From JAKALX01 sp964508715 (GTDB lineage: Bacteria; Chloroflexota; Dehalococcoidia; Tepidiformales; Tepidiformaceae): a stretch of 64,000 nucleotides of DNA. The notes under the pieces are model-generated. The model searched no databases. It was not told the origin of the DNA and worked only from the letters and a program-made list of their open reading frames with translations. Below are positions 35,560-45,020 of this stretch, in pieces (position 1 is the first letter of the stretch; every line of letters starts with the position of its first letter). The stretch covers positions 186,001 through 250,000 of the forward strand of contig CAZDUX010000001.1 of NCBI GenBank assembly GCA_964508715.1, given 5' to 3'. The translations under genes and the position numbers were made by a program.

Positions 35560-36112
35560 CGGACTTTCCTTTGCGCTAATCGAAGGGTGTTTGGCTGGTC
35601 GCCGGGGAGGCGGGGTGGTTTCGATGCCTCCAGTGTACTGAGATGGCCATTACCTCGTGGGCGAAGGTTATCGGCACACTGTTACGAAACCGTATCAAAC
35701 TCCTGTGGCCGTCGCGTGATTGCGGGACTGTGGACTCACCCGGTGGCTGCCGGCGGTGGTGCTGGTTCCGGGTCAATGGGTGCAATGGTAGCAGAGAACT
35801 GCAACCTGCCCTGTCTACCCAAGTAACTCGAGGGGAAGCAGATATCTATATTGACGAGTTTGTGAGTACTTACCTGGTTTGTTTAGTAATGGGGAGAGAT
35901 ATTAGTATCAATTGCGCTAGCTCAGTATTGATAAATCAATCATATCTTATATAGATGTAGCTGATAGTTATAGTATCAAAATAGCTTAGATAGCAAGTAT
36001 GATATTATAATAGGAAGAGTCCTTACAGATATATTACAATTGTAATAGTTGTCAGGGTAGCACCGTAAATATCATTGACATGCTGAAGAGAGCCCACCGA
36101 CGATGATCCTGC
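35560..36112. other. Intergenic region between treY operon and kinase gene, with AT-rich island
   Basis: No convincing gene is seen in these 553 bases. The first half (to about 35835) has normal GC content and should contain the minus-strand promoter of the treY operon. From about 35838 to 36060 the sequence becomes strikingly AT-rich (about one third G+C by eye), unlike anything else in the window. It holds a 9-base direct repeat 'tagtatcaa' (35903 and 35971), a small inverted repeat 'attgat aa atcaat' (35927-35940), a perfect -10 box 'tataat' (36006-36011) and a 16-bp palindrome (36032-36047). Confidence 0.8.
36032..36047. promoter_or_regulatory. 16-bp perfect palindrome, likely operator
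   Basis: 'tattacaattgtaata' is a perfect dyad 65 bp before the kinase start codon and about 20 bp after a 'tataat' box. Its core TACA-N2-TGTA has the form of operators bound by BlaI/MecI/CopY-type repressors. That link is by motif shape only. Confidence 0.55.
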
Positions 36113-39100
36113 ATGGAACGTCCCATAACGGCACTCTCCTGGCAGGTGGGCGTATCTGCGCGTCTTGGCCAGGTGTTCCCTCCCTCGTTTCGCCGTCTTG
36201 GCCCGTACATCGTTGCGCTCGGGTGGATCGGTATTGCGGCGGCAGTTCGGGCGCTCTTCAGCCTTGGTATCGGAGTCGACGTCAACCCATACCTGGTTTT
36301 TGTCGTGGCGGTCCTGGGTGCGGCTCTCATGGGCGGAGTCCAGGTCGGCCTGTTTACGGTCGCGGTCTCCTTCCTCGTCGGGGACCTCCTCTTCGTGAGC
36401 CCGGTCGGGCGTCTCGCGATGGACAGGAAGCCCCTGATTAGCGGGATCCTTTTTCTGGTCGAGGGTGCGGCGGTGGCGTTTGTGGCGGGACGCCTCCGCT
36501 CGCTCCTGTTCGAAATCATGACAACTGCGCGGTGGCAGGCGGCACTCGCAGAGATCGCCCGCGCGGCGACCACCGCTCCCGATGAACGGTGGCTCCTTCG
36601 GATGGCCGCCGAAAGCCTCTCGAAGGAAATCGATGCTCCCGTTGAAGCGTGGGTTCGCGAGGAGAACGATCTCGTTGCACTGCACCCGGACCGAGTGATG
36701 CCAGGGACCATTGACACAACGGATGCGGGACCCACTGCAACTATCGAGATCGATGGGGCCCGCGCCACACACGTCAGCGTTATTCCCGGTGACGCCGCAC
36801 CTCGCGGGCTCCTGGCGCTCAGGGCTCCCGGCCGCCGGTCGCGCTCAATGGAGCACTTGCTCGATGCGGCAGCGTCGATCGTGGGGCCAGCGCTGCAGAA
36901 ATTCCGCGACACTGCGGCGTTGAGCGAGAGCGAAGAACGCCTGCGAATGGCGCAGGCGGTCGCGAACATCGGCACCTGGGAGTGGGAGTTCCCGACGGGC
37001 AAGGCGCGCTGGTCGGAAAGCCTCGAGGCAATTCACGGGCTTGCTCCGGGGACGTTCCCCGGGACGTTCGATGCAATACGCCTGTATGTCCATCCCGACG
37101 ACCTGGAGAGGGTCGAAACCTCGATCGTCGAGGCCATCGACAACGGGTACTACGATGTCCAATACCGTGTCATAGCGCCCGACGGGCTAACACGATGGGT
37201 CGCGGCACGGGGCCGGGTGTTCTATGGGAACGATGGCAAACCGCTGCGTGCCGTTGGTATCTGCATGGATATTACGGATCAGCGAGTTGCCGAGGAGGCA
37301 CTCAGGCGGAGCGAGGAACGCCTGCGCCTCGCTCAGGAGACCGGTCACCTCGGGACATGGGAGCTGGATACCGAGACAGAGGAGGTGTACTGGTCTGAAG
37401 GGGCAGAACAGCTCCATGGCCTCGAGCCGGGCACCTTCGCCCGGACGTACGAGGCCAGCATCGCACACGTCCATCCCGATGACCTGCCCGAGGTCCTCCA
37501 TACAGCGGAACTCCTTCCAAGAGACGGCGCACGGGAGGTGGAGTACCGAATTGTCCGCCCCGACGGAGTCATCCGCTGGATTCGTGTGAGCGGAAGAATG
37601 CTCGATGCACGACGCGCGATTGGCGTACACCTCGATGTAACTGAGCGGCGAGAGAGCGAGGAGCGGCTTGCCCGGAGTGAATCCCGGTTCCGGGAGATGG
37701 CCAACGGTGTACCGGCTCTCGTCTGGGTGGCGGGGACCGATGGCAGGATGACGTTTCTCAATGACCAGTGGCTGGAGTTCACCGGGCGCCCTGCTGAGGA
37801 GGGACTCGGTAATGGTTGGCTGGAGGATATTCATCCCGATGACCGTGAGGCGGCGGAGCGCATCCACCATTCATCGTTCGACGTACGCAGCCCGTTTGAA
37901 CAAGAGCTCCGCCTGCGAAATCAGCAGGGCCAGTACTGCTGGATGCTCGAGCGTGGCCGGCCACTGTTCCACGGGGAGGGATCATTCGCCGGCTACATCG
38001 GATCGTGCGTTGACATCAGCGATAGACGCCGCGCTGCCGAGGCGACGCGGCTACTGGCAGACGTGGCAGCCGATCTTTCGCGCTCACTCGATTTCGGAGC
38101 GACGCTCTCCCGGCTCGCCCGCTCCGTCGTGCCGCGGTTCGCTGATTGGTGTTGCATAGCCCTCGTTCAGCCCGACGGTGTACTCACCTGGGGTGCGATG
38201 GTTCATCGCAGCCCCGATGGCGAGGGATCGCTGGCCGCACTCGAGGCCGATACCGCCGGTCGTGTCGGCGGTGGTGGCGTCTATTCTCGTGTGGTCACAT
38301 CCGGGGAGCCGGTATTCACGCCCGAGGTCCGCGACGGGGACATCGCTGGCTGGGCGCGTGATGAGCGGCAGGCGGAACTCCTTCGGACACTCGGATTTGG
38401 CTCCGGGATGTGCATCCCGCTCCGGGCACGTGGACGAATCATCGGTGCGATGTCGTTTGCCCGAACCGAGGGCAGCGACCGCTACGATGGTGCCGATCTC
38501 GACCTTGCCATGAATCTCGGGCACCGTGCCGCACTTGCTATCGATAACGCTACGCTCTATAGCGAATCACAACAGCGTGCTGCCACTATTCGCCGAGCAA
38601 ATGATGCACTGCAGTTCCTTGCCGATGCGGGGATCGAGTTGAGCCGCTCGCTGCAATATGAGGACAGGCTCATCGGAGTCGCACGCCTTGCTGTCCCCAG
38701 GTTCGCCGACCTCTGCCTTGTCGATACCATTGAAGATGGAAGGCTGCGGAGGGTTGGGATTGCTGGTGCGGATCCCGAGCTCGAGGCGATGGCTCACCAA
38801 CTGGCCCCGTGGCAACTCCACGATAGCGGCGGCGACAATGCGATCATGGCCGCGATACACGCCGGGAGCACCGTCTTCCTGCCCGGGACCACGCCCGGGG
38901 AACTCGCGGCATTCGTTGGTGACGCACCCCAGCGAGCCGTCCTCGAGTCGATTGCGCCGCGATCGGTCATCGTCGTGCCTCTCGTTGCAGGGGGGCGGTC
39001 ACTCGGGGTTGCCAGCCTCCTGCGTACCGGCAGGCGCGACCCGTTCACCGAAGATGAACTTGCCGTGGCCGAGCAGCTTGGCCGCCGGGCAGGGCTGTCA

Positions 39101-40411
39101 GTCGATAATGCCCGGCTCTACGCCGAGGCACGGCGGATCGAGGCCGACCTCCGTCGTAGCAATGAGGTCATCGGCTTCCTGTCGGATGCAGGTGCGGAGA
39201 TGGCTGCGAGCCTGGACTACGAAGAGTCGTTGAAGAAGCTCGCGGACCTTGCCGTCTCACGTGTCTCTGATTGGTGCGCCGTGGACATCGTCGAGCGGGG
39301 TGAGCTGCACCGCGTGGCAGTCGCCCATCGGAATCCGGAGATGGCGCCACTGGCCCGGGAACTCGCTACACGGCGTCTCCCTGGGATATCGGGAAGCGGC
39401 GTTGTGGCCCAGGTCATCCGGACGGGGAGGCCCGAGCTGTACCGCGAGATCGATGAGGACACCGCGGGAAGCATGTTCGCCGACCCCAGGGTCCTGGAGG
39501 CGATCCGCAGGCTGCAAATCCGGTCGGCGATGGTGGTCCCACTCGAGAACCGCACAGGGGTTTTTGGCGCCATCACCTTCGTGATCAGTGAACGTGAGCA
39601 TCGCTTCGGACGCGGGGACCTGGCGATGGCTGAAGAGCTCGCTCGAAGGGCCGCGGCCGCGATTGAGAACGCGCGACTCTACACGGAGGCGCAGGAACGC
39701 GAACGGGAACTCGTTCGTGCCAACGAAGCAAAGGATGAGTTCCTTGGGATGATGTCGCACGAGCTGCGTACACCCATCACCGTCATCCATGGCGGAGCGC
39801 GCGTCCTTCATACGCGTGGCGACCAGATTGATGACGAGGCCAGGCTAGGGATTTTTTCCGATATCGAGCGCGAATCGGAGCGCCTCGCGCGGATGCTCGA
39901 AAACCTTCTTGCGATGGCACGGGTTGAACTGGACCAGGAGCCCGTGGTCGAGCCCGTGCTCATCCAGCGGTTGGTCGGACGGATCCTTGCGGCCAGCAGG
40001 CTCAGCCCCGACCGTGATGTCCAGGTCACTGCCGCACCCGCGCTCCCACCCGTGGCTGCCGAGCCCGCATACCTTGAGCACATTATCCGAAACCTCGTTG
40101 GCAATGCCGACAAGTACAGCCCTCCTGGCCTTCCGATCGAGGTTGATCTCCGTGGCGCCCCCGACGGTGGTGTTGTGGTGCGCGTTCTTGACCGGGGCTT
40201 CGGTATCGGCGAGGACGAAGCAGAACGGATCTTCGAACGGTTTTACCGGTCGGAACGGACCGCAAAACTCGCGGGTGGCGCAGGCATGGGCCTCGCTGTC
40301 TGCAAACGGCTCATCGAGGCGATGAATGGGCGGATCTGGGCGCGTTCCCGGTCCGCCGGTGGTCTCGAGGTCGGATTTAGCCTTCCACCATACGAGGAGA
40401 TGGAACCATGA
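36113..40411 (+). CDS. Hybrid-input sensor histidine kinase (DUF4118, PAS x3, GAF x4)
   Basis: A 1432-aa sensor kinase. Residues about 30-125 form a four-helix membrane segment of the KdpD-type DUF4118 class. A GAF-like domain follows (about 135-265), then three PAS domains (about 270-400, 400-520, 525-645), each with a 'HPDD' motif. Three further GAF domains (about 650-820, 830-1010, 1015-1195) start with near-repeated 'SRSLDFGATLSRLARSVVPR'-like helices. The HisKA domain carries H1216 in 'MMSHELRTPI', and the ATPase has 'NADKYS', 'DRGFGIGEDEAERIF' and 'GGAGMGLAVCKRLI'. Its stop overlaps the response regulator by 4 bp. Signal unknown; no kdp genes are nearby. Confidence 0.93.
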   Translation: MERPITALSWQVGVSARLGQVFPPSFRRLGPYIVALGWIGIAAAVRALFSLGIGVDVNPYLVFVVAVLGAALMGGVQVGLFTVAVSFLVGDLLFVSPVGRLAMDRKPLISGILFLVEGAAVAFVAGRLRSLLFEIMTTARWQAALAEIARAATTAPDERWLLRMAAESLSKEIDAPVEAWVREENDLVALHPDRVMPGTIDTTDAGPTATIEIDGARATHVSVIPGDAAPRGLLALRAPGRRSRSMEHLLDAAASIVGPALQKFRDTAALSESEERLRMAQAVANIGTWEWEFPTGKARWSESLEAIHGLAPGTFPGTFDAIRLYVHPDDLERVETSIVEAIDNGYYDVQYRVIAPDGLTRWVAARGRVFYGNDGKPLRAVGICMDITDQRVAEEALRRSEERLRLAQETGHLGTWELDTETEEVYWSEGAEQLHGLEPGTFARTYEASIAHVHPDDLPEVLHTAELLPRDGAREVEYRIVRPDGVIRWIRVSGRMLDARRAIGVHLDVTERRESEERLARSESRFREMANGVPALVWVAGTDGRMTFLNDQWLEFTGRPAEEGLGNGWLEDIHPDDREAAERIHHSSFDVRSPFEQELRLRNQQGQYCWMLERGRPLFHGEGSFAGYIGSCVDISDRRRAAEATRLLADVAADLSRSLDFGATLSRLARSVVPRFADWCCIALVQPDGVLTWGAMVHRSPDGEGSLAALEADTAGRVGGGGVYSRVVTSGEPVFTPEVRDGDIAGWARDERQAELLRTLGFGSGMCIPLRARGRIIGAMSFARTEGSDRYDGADLDLAMNLGHRAALAIDNATLYSESQQRAATIRRANDALQFLADAGIELSRSLQYEDRLIGVARLAVPRFADLCLVDTIEDGRLRRVGIAGADPELEAMAHQLAPWQLHDSGGDNAIMAAIHAGSTVFLPGTTPGELAAFVGDAPQRAVLESIAPRSVIVVPLVAGGRSLGVASLLRTGRRDPFTEDELAVAEQLGRRAGLSVDNARLYAEARRIEADLRRSNEVIGFLSDAGAEMAASLDYEESLKKLADLAVSRVSDWCAVDIVERGELHRVAVAHRNPEMAPLARELATRRLPGISGSGVVAQVIRTGRPELYREIDEDTAGSMFADPRVLEAIRRLQIRSAMVVPLENRTGVFGAITFVISEREHRFGRGDLAMAEELARRAAAAIENARLYTEAQERERELVRANEAKDEFLGMMSHELRTPITVIHGGARVLHTRGDQIDDEARLGIFSDIERESERLARMLENLLAMARVELDQEPVVEPVLIQRLVGRILAASRLSPDRDVQVTAAPALPPVAAEPAYLEHIIRNLVGNADKYSPPGLPIEVDLRGAPDGGVVVRVLDRGFGIGEDEAERIFERFYRSERTAKLAGGAGMGLAVCKRLIEAMNGRIWARSRSAGGLEVGFSLPPYEEMEP

Positions 40412-41133
40412 GTGCCGAACCCCTGTTGCTTGTCGTCGACGACGAGGCTGGAATCCTCCGCCTCATCAAACTCGAACTCTCGGCCCAGGGCTTCCGGGTG
40501 ATCACCGCGTCGGGTGGTGAAGAGGCGCTCCGGCTCGCCGAGGAACAGCGGCCCGATGCTGTCCTGCTCGACATCATGATGCCGGAGATCACAGGACTCG
40601 AGGTCATGCGCCGCCTTCGCGAGCGTACGAATGTCCCGGTGCTTCTCGTCACGGCCAAGGACAAGGATGCGGACAAGGTCCGTGGGCTCGAACTTGGAGC
40701 CGATGATTACATCGTCAAGCCATTCAGCCCGGATGAACTCGGGGCACGCGTCCGGGCTGTCCTGCGCCGTGGCCTTGGCCAGGATGTTGAACGGGTGGTC
40801 CGTGCTGGAGAGGTGGAGATAGACCTCACCCGTCGCCTCGTCAAGAAGGGTGGTAACCCTGTCGCGGTGACGCGCACCGAGTGGCTGCTCCTCCAGCACC
40901 TGGCCGCAAACGCCGGGAAAGTGATGCTCAACACCGAGCTCCTCAGCAAGGTATGGGGCCCTGAGTATCGCGATGACCTGCAATATCTGCGCGTCTGGGT
41001 TTCGCGGTTACGTGCCAAGCTCGAGCGCGAGCCCGCGAACCCGCAGATCATCAAGACGCTCCAGGGTATCGGGTACATGTTCGAGGCCGATGCTCCGGCC
41101 ACCGCTGTCAGCGCCTCTGAAGCAACCGCCTGA
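40408..41133 (+). CDS. OmpR-family response regulator
   Basis: A 241-aa partner of the upstream kinase. The receiver domain has the acidic pocket 'VVDDEAG', phospho-acceptor D55 in 'AVLLDIMMPEITGLE', and the lysine in 'YIVKPFSPDELGARV'. A winged-helix DNA-binding domain follows, with 'VTRTEWLLLQHLAANAGKV' and 'LRVWVSRLRAKLE', closing at 'IIKTLQGIGYMFE', as in KdpE-like regulators. ATGA overlap with the kinase stop implies coupled translation. Target genes are unknown; the kinase promoter palindrome is a candidate. Confidence 0.94.
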   Translation: MSAEPLLLVVDDEAGILRLIKLELSAQGFRVITASGGEEALRLAEEQRPDAVLLDIMMPEITGLEVMRRLRERTNVPVLLVTAKDKDADKVRGLELGADDYIVKPFSPDELGARVRAVLRRGLGQDVERVVRAGEVEIDLTRRLVKKGGNPVAVTRTEWLLLQHLAANAGKVMLNTELLSKVWGPEYRDDLQYLRVWVSRLRAKLEREPANPQIIKTLQGIGYMFEADAPATAVSASEATA

Positions 41134-41160
41134 GGACTCGCAGGCCACCGCTCTCCTCGC

Positions 41161-41189
41161 GTGAAGGCCGTGCGAACCACGGCCTTCAC
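41161..41189 (+). terminator. Hairpin terminator after the two-component pair
   Basis: A perfect 12-bp stem 'gtgaaggccgtg'/'cacggccttcac' with a 5-nt loop, 28 bp after the response regulator stop, followed by a modest pyrimidine tract 'gcctccttct'. Confidence 0.75.
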
Positions 41190-41293
41190 GCCTCCTTCTG
41201 AGATCGCCTGTGGCCGGCAGGGTCCGGAATCAATGGCCCGAGGGCCGGTGAACCTGAAGCCGTTGCGGCGCAAGTTGGAAGGGGTGGGAGGCA

Positions 41294-41375
41294 CACGGCG
41301 GATATCCGTCGTGCCCAATGCCGCCTCTCACCGGAACTGACTGAATGCCCGGCGGATACCTTCGGTGTGTCCGCC
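41294..41375 (+). promoter_or_regulatory. Two hairpins in the pyruvate:ferredoxin oxidoreductase leader
   Basis: The first is a near-perfect 20-bp palindrome (41294-41313; arms 'cacggcgg' and 'ccgtcgtg'). The second is a 9-bp stem (41351-41375; arms 'ggcggatac' and 'gtgtccgcc') ending 8 bp before the ribosome site. Both share 'ggcggata'. They could be operator copies or leader RNA structures. Confidence 0.4.
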
Positions 41376-41393
41376 GCCGCGAGTGGAGAGGAC

Positions 41394-44300
41394 ATGCAGC
41401 CCGAGATCGTAACCGTCGATGGGAACGAGGCCGCCGCTTACGTCGCCCATAAGACATCGGAAGTCGTCGCAATCTACCCCATTACCCCGTCGTCGACGAT
41501 GGCCGAACTTGCGGACGCCTGGTCGACAGAAGGGCGGACCAATATCTGGGGGACCATCCCCCGCGTCATCCAGATGCAGAGCGAGGGTGGGGCGGCAGGC
41601 GCCGCGCATGGTTCATTGCTTACCGGCGCGCTGACGACCACCTTCACGGCCTCGCAAGGCCTGCTCTTGATGCTTCCCAATATGTTCAAGATTGCGGGTG
41701 AGCTAACGCCGGCAGTCTTCCACGTCGCGGCGAGGACCGTTGCAACACACGCGCTTTCGATCTTCGGTGATCATAGCGACGTGATGGCAGCACGCAGCAC
41801 CGGCTGGGCGATGCTCTCGGCTGCCAGCGTCCAGGAGGCCCAGGATTTCGCTCTCATCGCGACGGCGGCGACGCTCCGCACGCGCGTCCCGTTCATCCAC
41901 TTCTTCGACGGATTCCGGACGTCTCATGAGGTGAACAAGATTGCGCGCGTCACCGACGAGATGATCCGGGCGATGATCAATGACGACCTCGTGCGCGCCC
42001 ATCGTGAGCGGGGTCTCAGCCCCGACAGGCCACAACTTCGCGGGTCAGCTCAGAACCCGGATGTATTCTTCCAGGCCCGGGAGGCATGTAACCCCTTCTA
42101 CGAAGCGGTGCCAGCGGTTGTCCAGGCGGAAATGGACCGGTTCGCGGTGTTGAGCGGTCGGACGTACCGGCTGTTTGAGTACACCGGCTCGCCTGACGCC
42201 GACCGCGTCCTCGTGATCATGGGCTCGGGCTCTGGCGCAGCCGAGGAGACAGTCGAGGCCTTGAATGCGCGCGGGGAGCGAGTCGGCCTCATCAAGGTCC
42301 GCCTCTACCGGCCGTTTTCGGCCGAGGCACTTGTTGCAGAACTGCCGGGCACCACGCGCTCCATCGCGGTGCTCGATCGTACGAAGGAGCCAGGTGCGGT
42401 TGGTGAACCGTTGTACCAGGATGTTGTCGCGGCACTCGCGGAGCAAGCCGCCGATGGCCGTTGGAAGGGCCCGCTGCCGCGTGTGATTGGTGGCCGCTAT
42501 GGCCTGGCCTCCAAGGAGTTTACCCCGGCAATGGTGGCGGGGGTCTTCGCAGAGATGAACGGGTGCGAGCCCAGGCGGCATTTCACGGTCGGTATCAATG
42601 ACGACGTGAGCCACACGAGTATTGGCTACGACGACACGTTCTCCACTGAACCAGAGGATGGTGCCCGGGCCGTGTTCTATGCGCTCGGGAGCGATGGGAC
42701 CGTTGGTGCGAACAAGAACACCGTCAAGATCGTCGGCGAGAACACACCGCTTCATGCCCAGGGGTACTTCGTCTACGACTCCAAGAAGTCGGGATCGGTG
42801 ACGGTTTCACACCTTCGCTTCAGCGAGAAGCCCATTCGGTCGACCTACCTCATCTCGAAGGCCACATTCGTTGCCTGCCACCAGTTCCATTTCCTTGAAC
42901 GCATGGACGTGCTCGAGCTGGCCGAGGATGGTGCGACCTTCCTGCTCAACAGCCCGTACGGGCCCGACAAGACCTGGGAGCACCTGCCCCTCGAAATCCA
43001 GCAGACGATTATCGCAAGACGCCTCCGCCTCTGGGTTGTCGATGCCGACCGTGTCGCCAGGGAGGCTGGCCTTGGGAATCGCGTGAACACGGTTCTTCAA
43101 CCGTGTTTCTTCGCCCTCGCCAACATCATGCCGCGCGACGAGGCCATCGACGCCATCAAGAAAGCGATCAGGAAGAGTTACGGCGGCCGGGGCGAGGCGG
43201 TGCTGACCCGTAACTACGCTGCTGTTGATGCGGCACTCTCGGCACTCCACGAAGTAGCGATCCCCGGGCACGCATCGAGCAGCACGCTCCGCCTCCCGGT
43301 CGTGCCGGCGTCTGCGCCCGCATTTGTCCACGATGTCACCGCGGCGATGCTTGCGGGAAAGGGCGACCTGCTACCCGTAAGTGCCCTCCCGGTTGACGGA
43401 ACCTTCCCTACCGGGACCTCGAAGTGGGAGAAGCGTGGCATTGCCGCCGAAATTCCCTCGTGGGATCCATCTATCTGTATCGAGTGCGCGAAGTGCGCGC
43501 TCGTCTGCCCGCACGCAGCGATTCGAATGAAGGTCTACGATCCGGAGGAACTGAAGGCGGCACCCCAGGGCTTTCTCCACCGCGCCTGGTCAGCCCACGA
43601 TTTGCCGGGCTCCGAGATGACGATCCAGGTGGCGCCCGATGATTGCACGGGCTGTGGGATCTGCGTCGACGTCTGCCCCGCGAGGAGCAAGTCGCTGGTG
43701 AAACACAAGGCCATAGACATGGTCCCGCGCCTGCCGATTGCCGACCGCGAGCGCGAGAACTTCGCCTTCTTCGAGCAGATTCCTGAGGCTCCGCGGGAGG
43801 CGATCCACGTCGCAAGTATCAAGGGGTCGCAGATGCTGGATCCCCTCTTCGAATTCTCCGGAGCCTGTGCGGGCTGTGGCGAGACCCCGTACCTCAAGCT
43901 CCTCAGCCAACTCTTTGGCGACCGCCTCCTCATCGCGAATGCGACTGGCTGTTCGTCGATTTATGGCGGCAACCTTCCGACCACGCCCTGGACTATCAAC
44001 CGTGATGGACGCGGTCCCGCCTGGGCGAACTCGCTCTTCGAGGACAACGCCGAGTTCGGTCTCGGCATGCGGCTTGCACTCGACCAGCACCTCGAGTCTG
44101 CGCGGATGCTGCTATCGAGGCTGGCGCCCCAGGTTGGCGAGGGCCTTGCCGAGGCGATCCTCGGGGCGAATGTGGAGGACGGCCATGCGGCCCTCGTGGC
44201 GCAGCGGGCACGTATCCTCCGCCTCAAGACGGCACTTGCACCACTTGCTCGTGAATCGGGCGATGCCGCACACCTGCTTGCACTCGCCGATAACCTGGTG

Positions 44301-45020
44301 CCACGGAGCCTCTGGATTGTTGGCGGAGATGGGTGGGCCTACGACATCGGCTTCGGTGGCCTCGACCACGTCCTCGCGAGTGGCAGGGACGTCAACATCC
44401 TCGTCCTCGACACGGAGGTGTACTCGAACACCGGCGGCCAGGCATCGAAGTCGACATTCAGGGGCGCGGTTGCGAAGTTCGCTGCCGGCGGAAAACACGC
44501 GGAGAAGAAAGATCTCGGGATGATCGCCTCGGCCTACGGCAATGTGTACGTCGCGACCGTCGCAATGGGCGCCGATAATGCCCAGACCGTGAAGGCGTTC
44601 GCCGAGGCGGAGGCGCACCATGGGCCATCGCTCATCATCACCTACAGCCACTGCATCGCTCACGGAATCGATATGAGTACGGCTATGAGCCATCAGCGCG
44701 AGGCCGTCGCCAGCGGCTATTGGCCGCTGTACCGCTACAAGCCGGTGACGGAAGGCGCAGGCGAGCGGCCCTTCCACCTCGACTCGAAGAAACCGACTCT
44801 CCGATTCCGCGATTTCGCCCTCAAAGAAGCGCGATTCGGAATGCTCGGACTCGCGAACCCACAGGAGTCGGAGAGGCTACTCGCTGTCGCCCAGGATGAC
44901 ATTGACGAACGGTGGCACCTGTACGAGCAGATGGCCGCGGTTGAGCGGCTCGCCCCCGTCATCGATGATCCGGATGAGGGGCATATCGGAAGCCACGTCT
45001 CGGAGGGGCACCATGGTTGA
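41394..45020 (+). CDS. nifJ: Pyruvate:ferredoxin (flavodoxin) oxidoreductase
   Basis: A 1208-aa single-chain enzyme that oxidises pyruvate to acetyl-CoA and CO2 and reduces ferredoxin. Domains in order: pyrimidine-binding domain with 'AIYPITPSSTMAELADAW', the gamma-like domain, 'KTWEHLPLEIQ', a two-[4Fe-4S] ferredoxin domain ('CIECAKCALVCPH', 'CTGCGICVDVCP'), and the TPP-binding C-terminal part with 'GACAGCGETPYLKLL' and 'GGDGWAYDIGFGGLDH'. The ATG at 41394 follows 'ggagagg' and gives the family start 'VTVDGNEAAAYVAHKTSE'. It overlaps the next gene by 8 bp. Its presence next to aerobic oxidase genes suggests ferredoxin-linked anaerobic or biosynthetic use. Confidence 0.95.
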   Translation: MQPEIVTVDGNEAAAYVAHKTSEVVAIYPITPSSTMAELADAWSTEGRTNIWGTIPRVIQMQSEGGAAGAAHGSLLTGALTTTFTASQGLLLMLPNMFKIAGELTPAVFHVAARTVATHALSIFGDHSDVMAARSTGWAMLSAASVQEAQDFALIATAATLRTRVPFIHFFDGFRTSHEVNKIARVTDEMIRAMINDDLVRAHRERGLSPDRPQLRGSAQNPDVFFQAREACNPFYEAVPAVVQAEMDRFAVLSGRTYRLFEYTGSPDADRVLVIMGSGSGAAEETVEALNARGERVGLIKVRLYRPFSAEALVAELPGTTRSIAVLDRTKEPGAVGEPLYQDVVAALAEQAADGRWKGPLPRVIGGRYGLASKEFTPAMVAGVFAEMNGCEPRRHFTVGINDDVSHTSIGYDDTFSTEPEDGARAVFYALGSDGTVGANKNTVKIVGENTPLHAQGYFVYDSKKSGSVTVSHLRFSEKPIRSTYLISKATFVACHQFHFLERMDVLELAEDGATFLLNSPYGPDKTWEHLPLEIQQTIIARRLRLWVVDADRVAREAGLGNRVNTVLQPCFFALANIMPRDEAIDAIKKAIRKSYGGRGEAVLTRNYAAVDAALSALHEVAIPGHASSSTLRLPVVPASAPAFVHDVTAAMLAGKGDLLPVSALPVDGTFPTGTSKWEKRGIAAEIPSWDPSICIECAKCALVCPHAAIRMKVYDPEELKAAPQGFLHRAWSAHDLPGSEMTIQVAPDDCTGCGICVDVCPARSKSLVKHKAIDMVPRLPIADRERENFAFFEQIPEAPREAIHVASIKGSQMLDPLFEFSGACAGCGETPYLKLLSQLFGDRLLIANATGCSSIYGGNLPTTPWTINRDGRGPAWANSLFEDNAEFGLGMRLALDQHLESARMLLSRLAPQVGEGLAEAILGANVEDGHAALVAQRARILRLKTALAPLARESGDAAHLLALADNLVPRSLWIVGGDGWAYDIGFGGLDHVLASGRDVNILVLDTEVYSNTGGQASKSTFRGAVAKFAAGGKHAEKKDLGMIASAYGNVYVATVAMGADNAQTVKAFAEAEAHHGPSLIITYSHCIAHGIDMSTAMSHQREAVASGYWPLYRYKPVTEGAGERPFHLDSKKPTLRFRDFALKEARFGMLGLANPQESERLLAVAQDDIDERWHLYEQMAAVERLAPVIDDPDEGHIGSHVSEGHHG

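Noticed and set aside
35838..36060. AT-rich island as a replication origin
   Set aside because: No DnaA-box cluster and no dnaA, dnaN or gyrase genes nearby.
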